Shown in pieces: positions 1 to 7,951 of a stretch of DNA of 10,347 nucleotides. The DNA comes from a bacterium UBA6154 (GTDB lineage Bacteria > Actinomycetota > Actinomycetes > S36-B12). The notes beneath the pieces are model-generated. The model was not told the DNA's origin. It saw only the letters and a program-made list of their open reading frames with translations, and did not search any database. Position 1 is the stretch's first letter. Each line of letters starts with the position of its first letter. Where the stretch lies: the NCBI GenBank assembly GCA_002422375.1, contig DIUQ01000043.1, forward strand, positions 227 to 10,573, given 5' to 3'. The position numbers and the translations under genes are program-made.

Positions 1-1
1 G

Positions 2-76
2 AGAATTGGACGCTCTGGGGACAAATCCGGAATGGAGAACCACCCGATCCTGTACGTCGTGAGAGAGGACAGATGA
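2..76 (+). CDS. Possible 3' end of an unseen upstream gene (partial)
   Basis: A reading frame open from the left edge ends in TGA at 74-76. That stop overlaps the parC start codon as ATGA, the same junction seen at two other places in this window. The visible C-terminal peptide ends [14 protein letters not shown]. Its last dozen codons mostly end in G or C, as expected for coding sequence here. Caution is needed: over only 72 bases the other two forward frames are also largely open (one is in phase with parC, the other stops at 60-62), so the call rests mainly on the ATGA junction. No function can be assigned. Confidence 0.3.
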   Translation, partial: RIGRSGDKSGMENHPILYVVREDR

Positions 77-2517
77 CCACCAAGAAGGCGCGTACCGGTG
101 TTTCCAAAGTTATTGATATCGATGTAGCGGAGGAAATGCGTGGTTCTTTCCTCGAATACGCATATTCGGTCATTTATTCACGTGCGCTCCCGGATGCCCG
201 TGACGGCTTAAAGCCGGTCCAACGACGAATTCTGTTCCAAATGGCGCAAATGGGACTACGTCCTGACCGAGGTCATGTCAAAAGTGCTCGTGTGGTGGGC
301 GAGGTTATGGGTCGACTACATCCCCATGGGGATTCCGCCATTTACGATGCACTTGTTCGAATGGCACAGGACTTTTCACTCAGATTACCCATGATCGATG
401 GGCACGGGAATTTTGGTTCCCTAGACGACGGTCCTGCTGCGATGCGCTACACCGAAGCGCGACTTGCCGCGACCGCGGTTGCCATGACACACGGCATTGA
501 CGAGGACGTAGTTGACTTCACTCCCAATTATGACGGCCGTGAAATGGAACCCGCGGTACTGCCCGCTGCGATCCCCAATCTCTTGGTTAATGGGGCGAGC
601 GGTATTGCGGTGGGAATGGCAACCAATCTGGCACCCCACAACCTTGCTGAAGTTATCAACGCAACTCGTCACTTGATCGCCAATCCAGATGCGAGTCTTG
701 AGGATCTGATGGCGTTCATCCCTGGCCCCGACTTTGCCACCGGGGGCGTCATTACCGGACTTGAAGGAATCCGAGATGCCTATCTATCCGGTCGAGGCTC
801 TTTTAAAGTACGGGCTCGCACCCGGATAGAACAGGTATCCGCGCGCAAACGTGGGATCGTCGTGACGGAGCTGCCTACAACTGTTGGCCCTGAACGCGTC
901 ATTGAGCGCGTCAAAGAACTTGTTGTTTCGAAAAAACTTCAAGGTATTTCAGATATCGTCGATCTGACCGATGGGGACTCCGGGCTAAATCTTGTCATTG
1001 AATGTAAAAGTGCATTTTCTCCGGAGGCAGTTCTCGAACAACTATTCAAACTGACACCCATGGAGGAATCCTTCACTATTAATGCGGTAACTCTGGTGGA
1101 AGGTCAACCTCAGACTCTTGGACTAAAGGATCTTATCTCGGTATTTATCGGGCATCGCCTAGATGTAGTTACGCGACGCAGTGAATACCGCAAACGGATG
1201 GCACAGGAGAGGCTTCATTTACTCGAAGGACTTCTGGTTGCGATACTCGATATAGATGAAGTAATCCAGGTAATCCGAAATAGTGACGACAGCGCTGCGG
1301 CCAAGAATCGACTTATGGAAATCTTTGACTTGTCAGAGGCACAAACGCAGTACATCCTCGATATGCCATTACGTAGACTTACCAAGTTTTCGCGGCTTGA
1401 AATTGAGAAAGAATCGGATCAACTGCGGTCCACCATTGAAAGCCTCGAAGAGATACTGAGCAACGAATCTGCACTGCGTGATGTTGTTAGTTCTGAATTG
1501 GCTGAGATATCTGCAGCACACTCGACTCCTCGTCGGACCCTTTTATTGGAGTCATCAGGGACCACCGTTCAGCGAATAGATCAACCGTTAGAGGTCGCTG
1601 ACGAACCCTGTACTGTGTTGTTGTCCAGCACGGGACTTATTGCGCGAACCGCCCAACTTTCGCAGGAAGCGGTCACTGATGTAACCCGGCAAGCCCATGA
1701 TTGCATTGTGTCCGCAACTCCGGCAACAACTCGGGGTGATATTGGAGTCATCACTTCCACCGGAATGATGTATCGCATTCCTGTAGTTGATATCCCCAAT
1801 ATCCCCGTGACGGTAGGAATTCCCGGCATTAGTGGAGGCGCACCCATCGGTGCATTTCTCGATCTCAACAAGGACGAGAAGATAGTTGCGTTGGCACCCG
1901 TAGATTCTGAAATCGTCCTGATAACCCAGCACGGAGTAGTGAAACGACTAGCTGCGGGACACTCCATTTCTCGCCCGTCATGGGATCTCATTCGGCTGGA
2001 TTCCTCGGACTGCGTCATAGCGGCTACTGCAGGCTTGCCCGACACATTTGACCAACTCCACGTCGTGATTGTGAGCGATCAAGCAAATCTACTTCACTTC
2101 CCCTGTTCCTCACTCAGAGCACAAGGGCGGTCAGCTGGTGGCGTAGCTGGAATGAAATTAACCAATTCTTCTGCGATTTTTGGTGGACTAATTGACCCAT
2201 CAGGAAACAACGCTGTCGCCACACTCTCTGGGTCTCGCCAGACGCTTCCGGGCACTGAACTAGGCAACGCCAAGGTCACACGCTTCGCCGAGTACCCAGG
2301 AAAGGGGCGGGCGAGCGGCGGTGTTCGTTGCCACAAGTTCCGTGCCGGTGAGGACCAGCTCCTGCTGGGATGGGTTGGTGAAGGAACGGCTCGGGGAGCT
2401 ACCTCAAGTGGAATGCCTGTTGAGTTACCCAGCCCTGATAACCGACGCGATGGCACGGGCTCTGCCATGACCCTCCCTCTGGACGCCATTTCTGGTGATA
2501 TCCGCCTATTTCTATGA
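73..2517 (+). CDS. parC: DNA topoisomerase IV subunit A
   Basis: This is the DNA-breaking and rejoining subunit of topoisomerase IV, which with ParE decatenates daughter chromosomes using ATP. The 814-residue protein has the full type IIA order. A winged-helix domain carries the catalytic Tyr126 in AMRYTEARL. The quinolone-determining stretch [10 protein letters not shown] (residues 83-92) has Ser88 and Asp92, the usual drug-sensitive residues. The DNA-bending isoleucine is Ile178 in [10 protein letters not shown] tower and coiled coil follow (about 340-480), then a C-terminal beta-pinwheel. The gyrase signature QRRGGKG is absent; two degenerate versions remain, [10 protein letters not shown] (684-693) and [11 protein letters not shown] (743-753). 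This favours ParC over GyrA. The ATG follows a purine-rich GAGAGGA site. The frame is open upstream to the window edge, but family proteins start close to this Met. Its stop overlaps the next start as ATGA. Confidence 0.96.
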   Translation: MTTKKARTGVSKVIDIDVAEEMRGSFLEYAYSVIYSRALPDARDGLKPVQRRILFQMAQMGLRPDRGHVKSARVVGEVMGRLHPHGDSAIYDALVRMAQDFSLRLPMIDGHGNFGSLDDGPAAMRYTEARLAATAVAMTHGIDEDVVDFTPNYDGREMEPAVLPAAIPNLLVNGASGIAVGMATNLAPHNLAEVINATRHLIANPDASLEDLMAFIPGPDFATGGVITGLEGIRDAYLSGRGSFKVRARTRIEQVSARKRGIVVTELPTTVGPERVIERVKELVVSKKLQGISDIVDLTDGDSGLNLVIECKSAFSPEAVLEQLFKLTPMEESFTINAVTLVEGQPQTLGLKDLISVFIGHRLDVVTRRSEYRKRMAQERLHLLEGLLVAILDIDEVIQVIRNSDDSAAAKNRLMEIFDLSEAQTQYILDMPLRRLTKFSRLEIEKESDQLRSTIESLEEILSNESALRDVVSSELAEISAAHSTPRRTLLLESSGTTVQRIDQPLEVADEPCTVLLSSTGLIARTAQLSQEAVTDVTRQAHDCIVSATPATTRGDIGVITSTGMMYRIPVVDIPNIPVTVGIPGISGGAPIGAFLDLNKDEKIVALAPVDSEIVLITQHGVVKRLAAGHSISRPSWDLIRLDSSDCVIAATAGLPDTFDQLHVVIVSDQANLLHFPCSSLRAQGRSAGGVAGMKLTNSSAIFGGLIDPSGNNAVATLSGSRQTLPGTELGNAKVTRFAEYPGKGRASGGVRCHKFRAGEDQLLLGWVGEGTARGATSSGMPVELPSPDNRRDGTGSAMTLPLDAISGDIRLFL

Positions 2518-3335
2518 ACACTGCCTCGGCCTGTCGACTGTCGGCTGCCCATGAATCTTTACTCGGCACCGCACCGCCGCGAAATGGATGGCTACTGATC
2601 GAGTCATTTGGCTCCTGGGGATCTCGCGCGGTTGACGAGGGCGTAGATCCATTGACATTGAGTTGGGCACGGAAAAATAATTTCGGGTGCCTTCTTGTGC
2701 GACAGCACGGCCGGCACGTTCCAGCACAAATCCCGGCCGGAAGTCGTTCCATGTGGCTATCACTGTCCAATGGTGAGCTGCTTCGAGCGCCATGGGGAAC
2801 TCCAGTTGATGACAGCAGCTTCACCACTGCTGTGCCCAGTGACCCAATGTTGGTTATTTGTACCAACGGTGCCAGGGACCAATGTTGCGCTGTCGAGGGA
2901 ATCTCGTTGCGCAAACAACTTGTCACTCACTGTGCGCCCCAATGGCACCCACGAATATGGGAGGGAACGCACATTGGTGGCCACAGATTCGCGCCCACTG
3001 CTCTCTACCTACCTGGTAACTACGTTCTTGGCCGCCTTGACCTAGATGTTGCTCTCGCTCTCGTGACCCAAGGATCAATTCCACGATCTCATCTCCGTGG
3101 TCAATCACACTACTCACCCTGCCACCAGGTCCTGCGCGGTGAAATTACAGAGTATCTTGATATCCAATGGGAGGACCCGGATGCTGCATGTCCTGACGTG
3201 ACGCACACTCATTGGGGCGAAGTAGATGGCGTGCGTCGTGGATTCACAATTGGTATAAATGCACTAAATGAACGACAGGAATCATGCACTAGTGAGCCTA
3301 CTCCCGGCATAACGCGGATGTTAGTAGAGGAGTGA
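2514..3335 (+). CDS. Sucrase/ferredoxin-like (Suc_Fer) thioredoxin-fold protein
   Basis: This 273-residue protein belongs to the Suc_Fer family, thioredoxin-fold proteins related to yeast Apd1 and Aim32 that bind a [2Fe-2S] cluster through two Cys and two His. Visible signatures are an N-terminal [12 protein letters not shown] segment (25-36), [14 protein letters not shown] (116-129) and [18 protein letters not shown] (151-168). By analogy the likely ligands are Cys116 and Cys125 (C-x8-C) with His153 and His157 (H-x3-H). Cys124 next to Cys125 leaves the second ligand slightly ambiguous. No signal peptide or membrane segment is apparent, so it should be cytosolic. The start overlaps the parC stop as ATGA and has no good ribosome-binding site, which suggests translation by coupling to parC. 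The physiological role of bacterial members is not established, and 'sucrase' is a historical label, not an activity claim. Confidence 0.85.
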   Translation: MNTASACRLSAAHESLLGTAPPRNGWLLIESFGSWGSRAVDEGVDPLTLSWARKNNFGCLLVRQHGRHVPAQIPAGSRSMWLSLSNGELLRAPWGTPVDDSSFTTAVPSDPMLVICTNGARDQCCAVEGISLRKQLVTHCAPQWHPRIWEGTHIGGHRFAPTALYLPGNYVLGRLDLDVALALVTQGSIPRSHLRGQSHYSPCHQVLRGEITEYLDIQWEDPDAACPDVTHTHWGEVDGVRRGFTIGINALNERQESCTSEPTPGITRMLVEE

Positions 3336-3336
3336 C

Positions 3337-3876
3337 ATGCCCATAGAATCCACCGACACCCTGATCACAACCATTCCGTCAGCCGTGTTACCTGATTTAG
3401 ATGGCAAACACATTGCGCTTGATGACTACTGCCGAAACAGTGTGTCTATTGTATTTTTCTCCTGCAATCACTGTCCATATGTCCAATGGATCGAGCAGGA
3501 GGTTGCCCGACTTTCACAATTGAATTCCGCTGTTCGCTGGATTGCTATTTGCAGTAACGACGTGGTCAACTACCCCGAGGACGACATAATTGGACTGAAA
3601 TCACAGGTAGAGCGTGCCGGCTGGGATTTTCCCTATTTGGTGGATTCCGACCAGCGGGTCGCACATCTATTTGGAGCGGTCTGCACCCCGGATTTCTTTG
3701 TTTTTGATGCAGCGGGACTGCTTGTATATCGCGGTGCCCTTGATCAATCGCGACCCAACTCAGCGTTACCTGTCAATGGCGAATACCTGATTCAAGCTAT
3801 CGCCGCGGCAGTAAAGCGTGCCCCATACTCTGGCGGACGCCCTTCCATGGGGTGCGGAATTAAGTGGACTGAGTAG
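3337..3876 (+). CDS. Thioredoxin-family protein with CNHC active site
   Basis: This is a 179-residue thioredoxin-fold protein of the AhpC/TSA-like group often annotated 'thioredoxin family protein'. The redox motif is C43-N-H-C46 in SCNHCPYV. The cis-proline loop is CTPDFFVFD, with Cys116 two residues before Pro118. YRGALDQSRP follows at 131-140 and a family-typical C-terminal SMGCGIKW contains Cys173. There is no signal peptide or lipobox, so a cytosolic thiol-disulfide or peroxide-related role is likely; the substrate cannot be read from the sequence. One nucleotide separates it from the Suc_Fer stop, and its AGAGGAG ribosome-binding site (3326-3332) lies in the last codons of that gene. 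This marks it as the third gene of the parC operon. Its 3' end overlaps the convergent fprA-like gene by 17 nt. Confidence 0.9.
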   Translation: MPIESTDTLITTIPSAVLPDLDGKHIALDDYCRNSVSIVFFSCNHCPYVQWIEQEVARLSQLNSAVRWIAICSNDVVNYPEDDIIGLKSQVERAGWDFPYLVDSDQRVAHLFGAVCTPDFFVFDAAGLLVYRGALDQSRPNSALPVNGEYLIQAIAAAVKRAPYSGGRPSMGCGIKWTE

Positions 3877-5191
3877 TGCCTACAGCGATTGCCAGCATCT
3901 GCTGCCGCTCATGAATGGTCGTTCTTTCTCTCCCTTGACGTGCTCCTAGGGATCTCTCTGCTGTGTCGATTCGCTTCCATCCCTCGACATCGACAAAGCT
4001 AATATTCCGATGCGCTAGTTCCGCGATCACCTTTTCGCTGGGAATGGATCGTGACGATGCTCCATCCAGTGAGGCGACCAACGTAAGGACCGTTGCGGAA
4101 GCATCCTTCTTATTCGTTCCAATAATCCCTGAAGGCCCCCGTTTTATCCAACCAGCAACATAGGCATCTGACATTTGATCTACCTTGCCTTCACTGTGCG
4201 GTATTACTCCTCGCGCGCTATCGAATATCAAGCCTTCGAGTGATTCACCCCGGTAACCAACACTACGAACGACCAAGTCTGCGGGTATTTCGACAAGGTC
4301 TCCAGTCCCTTGGAGGTCGCCAGTTGACCCAATTTCCATGCGTTCAACTCTTATCACCTGTGCAGCGATGTCAATTTCTTCGGGTTTGCTCCAAAAATGG
4401 AATTCGATGGAGCCTGGGGAATCTGTGTCTGATTCCCGGGTACTCCACTCTCGCAGAACGGCAAGATTGCGCTCAATTACCCGGCTTCCATTACTCGCTT
4501 CCTGGTCATTTGCCGGTAGGTCCTCAGCGTGAACCCTGACGCCAACACCGGACAACTCTCCCAGTTCCTTTAATTCCTTAGTGGTGAATGTGGCGTGCTG
4601 AGGTCCCCGTCGTCCCACAACATGCACATGCCGAACGGAGCTTTGCCGTAGTGCTTCGAGTACGTGCTCGGGCATGTCGGTGGTCTCCAACTCGGCGATG
4701 GGCTTGACCAGAATCCGTGTGACGTCCACGGCGACATTGCCTAGTCCGATCACGACCACGTTCGCGGCAGATGCCAAGTGATGCGAGAAGTCACCCGCGT
4801 CGGGATGACCGGTATACCAGCGAACGAATTCAGTGGCCGGGATGCTCATGGGGTGGTCTTCACCGGGAATACTGAGCCGTCGATCCTGTGACGCCCCGTA
4901 CGTATAAATTACCGCGTCATACCATTCCGATAAATCATTGACCGACACATCGCGACCAATGGTCACATTTCCAAAAAACCGGACCTTGGGATGGTCCAGC
5001 GTTTGCACCAGTTTGTCACGAACTGAGCGAATGGAGAAGTGATCGGGAGCCACTCCGTATCTCACCAGACCACAAGGAACGGGTAAAGCTTCAAAGATGT
5101 CGACTTCAATGCCGTGCTCCTCAGCCAAAATCTCGGCTGCGTAGATGCCCGCGGGACCAGCCCCAACTATTGCACAGCGATGGCTCACCAC
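3860..5191 (-). CDS. fprA: Ferredoxin/adrenodoxin-type NADP+ reductase (FprA-like)
   Basis: This FAD flavoenzyme moves electrons between NADPH and ferredoxin-type iron-sulfur proteins. The 443-residue protein has the single-chain FprA/adrenodoxin reductase layout, without the fused ferredoxin domain of FprB-type enzymes. The FAD site GAGPAG is at 10-15, followed by CGLVRYGVAPDH (40-51). The NADP(H) Rossmann motif is GLGNVAVDVTRIL (149-161), with RR at 194-195 placed to bind the 2'-phosphate. The C-terminal flavin/nicotinamide motif is GWIKRGPSGIIGTNK (347-361). No signal peptide is present. Two GTG codons stand in tandem; the coordinates use the first, but the GGAGGT site at 5194-5199 is better spaced for the second (5186-5188), which would shorten the protein by one residue. 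It is the last gene of the parE run, 21 nt after the carbonic anhydrase gene. The gene symbol is by family resemblance. Confidence 0.9.
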   Translation of the reverse strand: MVSHRCAIVGAGPAGIYAAEILAEEHGIEVDIFEALPVPCGLVRYGVAPDHFSIRSVRDKLVQTLDHPKVRFFGNVTIGRDVSVNDLSEWYDAVIYTYGASQDRRLSIPGEDHPMSIPATEFVRWYTGHPDAGDFSHHLASAANVVVIGLGNVAVDVTRILVKPIAELETTDMPEHVLEALRQSSVRHVHVVGRRGPQHATFTTKELKELGELSGVGVRVHAEDLPANDQEASNGSRVIERNLAVLREWSTRESDTDSPGSIEFHFWSKPEEIDIAAQVIRVERMEIGSTGDLQGTGDLVEIPADLVVRSVGYRGESLEGLIFDSARGVIPHSEGKVDQMSDAYVAGWIKRGPSGIIGTNKKDASATVLTLVASLDGASSRSIPSEKVIAELAHRNISFVDVEGWKRIDTAERSLGARQGRERTTIHERQQMLAIAVGTTQST

Positions 5192-5193
5192 TT

Positions 5194-5199
5194 ACCTCC
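5194..5199 (-). promoter_or_regulatory. Strong ribosome-binding site of the FprA-like gene
   Basis: GGAGGT, read on the minus strand, lies in the 21-nt gap after the carbonic anhydrase stop. Two bases separate it from the first of two tandem GTG codons and five from the second, so the spacing favours initiation at the second GTG (5186-5188). It is the clearest Shine-Dalgarno sequence in the window. Confidence 0.6.
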
Positions 5200-5212
5200 A
5201 GAAATGATCACG

Positions 5213-5731
5213 TTAGAAGTTCATCGGATTCAGTTGCCCTGTGCGCACATCAAAAATTGCACCACCAACAACGACATCAGGAGCTAGTAAGGGAAAGGAT
5301 CTGACTCTGGTTATGTCTAGTTCCAAAGCAGCTTGCTGATCAGAGACCGTACGGATTTCAATCCCCCGGGAGTCAATACCCGATACCCGCATGATCTCGG
5401 CATGAACTTCTGCCTCAGCAGCAGAGGCCATTCTGCAGTCAGTATGTGGCAAAATCAGCACTCGATTGACTCCAAGGAGATGGGAAGCCAACACCAGGGT
5501 GCGCAAAACGTCTTCCGTTACTCGTGCACCAGCGTTACGAAGAATCTTGACGTCGCCCGCCTGCATACCCATCAGTGCCAGCGGGTCTATCCGTGAGTCA
5601 ATACAGGTCACAACAGCTAGTCCTTTTTTGGCCACCCCCGTCAACTGTTGATTTTCAAAGTGTTGTGTGTATAACTGATTGCCGGACAAAATATCGGAAA
5701 AGGCTGTGTTGAACGGGCTATTAGCGCTCAT
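5213..5731 (-). CDS. Beta-class carbonic anhydrase (small, YbcF/Rv1284-like type)
   Basis: The product interconverts CO2 and bicarbonate. The zinc ligands are visible: Cys43 in CIDSR (43-47), then His96 and Cys99 in HTDCR. The Asp45-Arg47 pair of beta-class enzymes is present, as is the conserved NAGARV (66-71). The C-terminal GGAIFDVRTGQL (156-167) is usual for the small actinobacterial/Gram-positive branch. At 172 residues it is short, as that branch is. No signal peptide is seen, so it is cytosolic. The ATG overlaps the parE stop as ATGA (5728-5731), and an AGGA site sits seven bases upstream inside parE, so it is probably translationally coupled to parE. A housekeeping supply of bicarbonate for carboxylases is a reasonable inference; nothing in the sequence ties it mechanistically to topoisomerase IV. 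Confidence 0.92.
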   Translation of the reverse strand: MSANSPFNTAFSDILSGNQLYTQHFENQQLTGVAKKGLAVVTCIDSRIDPLALMGMQAGDVKILRNAGARVTEDVLRTLVLASHLLGVNRVLILPHTDCRMASAAEAEVHAEIMRVSGIDSRGIEIRTVSDQQAALELDITRVRSFPLLAPDVVVGGAIFDVRTGQLNPMNF

Positions 5732-7827
5732 GCATCAATCCTCGCTCTGTCGAGATTTTGGGCTCCCGCAATAATAAACTCTTTCCGAGGAGCCACGTCA
5801 CTGCCCATAAGTAGGTCAAAAATGTCTTCAGCTACATGCGCGTCCTTGACAGTCATACGTCGCAAAGTCCGATGCGCGGGATCCATGGTTGTCTCTCGTA
5901 ACTGCGCAGAGTCCATCTCCCCCAATCCTTTGTATCTTTGAATGGGATCCTTAACCCTTCTGCCCTTTTTGGCCGCGGCGGCTAAAACTGCTTGCATCTC
6001 CTTATCACTATAGGTGTAAATCACTTCATTGGATTTCGAGCCAGAGTTCACGATTTCCAAACGGTGTAGCGGTGGTACTGCTGCATAAACTCGGCCATCT
6101 TCGAGAAGTGGCCTCATATATCTGTTAATAAGTGTCAATAGCAGACACCTGATATGCGCACCATCTACGTCCGCATCAGACATGAGAATTATTTTCCCGT
6201 ACCGGGCTTGATCCAGCTCAAATGTTCGCCCTGAGCCAGCTCCAATCACTTGGATTATTGAGGCGCACTCTGCATTTTTTAGCATGTCGGATAGTGAGGA
6301 TTTTTGAACATTTAGAATCTTGCCGCGAATAGGTAGCAATGCTTGATAGCGAGAATCACGGGCCGTCTTGGCTGTACCTAGCGCGCTGTCACCCTCCACA
6401 ATGAACAGCTCCGAATCGGAAATATCCGTACTCCGACAATCCACCAGTTTCGCGGGCATGGAAGAAGATTCCAGGGCTGTTTTCCGACGTTGGGTGTCCC
6501 GGTGACTGCGTGCGGCAACGCGGGCGCGCATCGCATTAGCCACCTTTTCCGCGATAGTTCGCGCGTTGGCTTTCTCTCCCCGAGGCGGCTTCGTCAACCA
6601 ATTACCCAGCTCCTTGGTGACAACGTGCCCAACTATGCGTGAAGCAGCTGGCGTGCCTAGAACTTCCTTCGTTTGGCCCTCGAACTGTGGTTCGGCTAAG
6701 CGGACGGCTATGACCGCCGTCAGGCCCTCAAAAATATCCTCTTTTGTCACATTATCTTCACTAGCTTTGAGCATCTTGCTCGATCTGAGATAGTCATTGA
6801 ATACTTTGGTGATGGACCGTTCCAGCCCAGCCACGTGCGTACCACCTTTGGGTGTTGCAATCACGTTGACAAACGATTTCACGGTGGACTCGTAACCCGA
6901 ATCCCATTGCAGAGCAATCATGACGGCCAAGTCTCGCTCCACGTCTTGGCTAACCATGTGTCCCTGATCGTCAAGGACGGGGACCGTTTCATGAAAATGC
7001 CCAGTCCCAGTGAGGGAGATAACTCCACCAACGGACTCTCCCTGGGAAAGGTGGGACACATATTCAGCAAGACCGCCTTTATGGAGGAACGTTTCGCTCC
7101 AAACATCCCCTGGATCACGTTTATCCATCACACTGATACTGAGACCCGGCACCAGAAATGTGCTTTGCATGGCGCGTTCCCTAATCAGGTCGCGGTCATA
7201 CGCTGCGTCCTTTGTGAAAACCTGTGGGTCGGCCCACCACGTGACCGTGGTGCCGGTTTTCCCTCGTGGCGCTTTGCCAACCACCTCTAATCCGCTTTTC
7301 CTTGAGAAGTCAGCTGTCGGACCGCCAGAACTGAAAACACCGGGAGTGCCACGGCGAAAAGACATTCCATATAGCTTTCCCCCGCGCTGTACGCGAACAT
7401 CCAATCGAGCAGACAGCGCATTGACCACCGAGGCTCCAACACCGTGTAGCCCACCGGAGGCCGCGTAAGACCCACCCCCAAACTTGCCCCCGGCATGAAG
7501 TTTTGTCATGACCACTTCAACGCCACTGAGCTTGGTTCTCTTTTCCGTATCCACCGGTATACCGCGACCGTTGTCCGCAACTTCAACCGAACCGTCAGAG
7601 TGCAATACAACATCTATTTTTGAACAATGCCCGGCCAAGGCTTCGTCAACAGCATTGTCCACGATCTCCCACAGACAATGCATAAGTCCACGACCGTCGT
7701 TCGAACCGATGTACATACCGGGGCGCTTACGAACCGCTTCAAGCCCCTCAAGAACCGCAATATTCTTAGACGTATAAGACTTATCCGGCTCAGATGTGAG
7801 CGGGGAACCCTTTCGTGCAACTGCCAC
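5728..7827 (-). CDS. parE: DNA topoisomerase IV subunit B (ATPase)
   Basis: This is the ATPase/TOPRIM partner of ParC. The 699-residue protein shows the GHKL ATP site: Glu54 and Asn58 in WEIVDNAVDEA, DNGRGIP (85-91) and GGLHGVGAS (125-133). The transducer domain carries the QTK loop (385-387, Lys387). The TOPRIM domain has EGDSA (478-482) and the metal-binding DADVDG (551-556), followed by YKGLGEMD (632-639). EGDSALGTAK rather than the gyrase-like EGDSAGGSAK, together with the parC gene a few kilobases away, supports ParE over GyrB. The only possible start is GTG at 7825-7827: an in-frame TAG lies four codons upstream, and the next Met is inside the ATPase domain. The purine run AGGGAGG touches that GTG, too close for normal ribosome binding, while a -10-like TAGGTT ends six bases upstream. 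The mRNA may therefore be leaderless. It heads a run with the carbonic anhydrase and FprA-like genes. Confidence 0.95.
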   Translation of the reverse strand: MAVARKGSPLTSEPDKSYTSKNIAVLEGLEAVRKRPGMYIGSNDGRGLMHCLWEIVDNAVDEALAGHCSKIDVVLHSDGSVEVADNGRGIPVDTEKRTKLSGVEVVMTKLHAGGKFGGGSYAASGGLHGVGASVVNALSARLDVRVQRGGKLYGMSFRRGTPGVFSSGGPTADFSRKSGLEVVGKAPRGKTGTTVTWWADPQVFTKDAAYDRDLIRERAMQSTFLVPGLSISVMDKRDPGDVWSETFLHKGGLAEYVSHLSQGESVGGVISLTGTGHFHETVPVLDDQGHMVSQDVERDLAVMIALQWDSGYESTVKSFVNVIATPKGGTHVAGLERSITKVFNDYLRSSKMLKASEDNVTKEDIFEGLTAVIAVRLAEPQFEGQTKEVLGTPAASRIVGHVVTKELGNWLTKPPRGEKANARTIAEKVANAMRARVAARSHRDTQRRKTALESSSMPAKLVDCRSTDISDSELFIVEGDSALGTAKTARDSRYQALLPIRGKILNVQKSSLSDMLKNAECASIIQVIGAGSGRTFELDQARYGKIILMSDADVDGAHIRCLLLTLINRYMRPLLEDGRVYAAVPPLHRLEIVNSGSKSNEVIYTYSDKEMQAVLAAAAKKGRRVKDPIQRYKGLGEMDSAQLRETTMDPAHRTLRRMTVKDAHVAEDIFDLLMGSDVAPRKEFIIAGAQNLDRARIDA

Positions 7828-7833
7828 CTCCCT

Positions 7834-7839
7834 AACCTA
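7834..7839 (-). promoter_or_regulatory. Candidate -10 element for leaderless parE transcription
   Basis: TAGGTT, read on the minus strand, matches the TANNNT pattern. It ends six bases before the parE GTG, so transcription would begin at or very near the start codon. No convincing -35 hexamer is found 16-18 bases further upstream, which is common for actinobacterial promoters. This is inferred from spacing only. Confidence 0.35.
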
Positions 7840-7849
7840 GTCAATAGGT
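7835..7849. repeat. 15-bp palindrome over the parE -10 region
   Basis: ACCTA and TAGGT form a perfect 5-bp inverted repeat around a 5-base centre (GTCAA on the plus strand). It covers five of the six bases of the candidate parE -10 element. Its position suits an operator, but arms this short can arise by chance. Confidence 0.3.
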
Positions 7850-7951
7850 GCCATTAATCGGCTTAGGCTGACCGTGGTGGCGATATTCGCTCATGGCGAA
7901 CCATGGGGCTCATTGCGTGCCCTGGACCGGTTTCCATGGTTAACTATCGGC

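Noticed and set aside
1581..2045. 154-codon minus-strand frame inside parC
   Set aside because: It lies wholly antisense to the conserved C-terminal domain of ParC, with no motif or ribosome site.
2399..2926. 175-codon minus-strand frame across the parC/Suc_Fer junction
   Set aside because: It is antisense to two well-supported genes, and its translation has no family signature.
3860..3900. A terminator at the convergent 17-nt overlap
   Set aside because: No hairpin with a useful stem or U-run is visible here on either strand; AGCATCTGCT is too short. Termination probably occurs inside the opposing gene or depends on Rho.
7010..7468. 152-codon plus-strand frame inside parE
   Set aside because: It is a shadow of the ParE ATPase/transducer coding sequence; its composition is unlike a folded protein.
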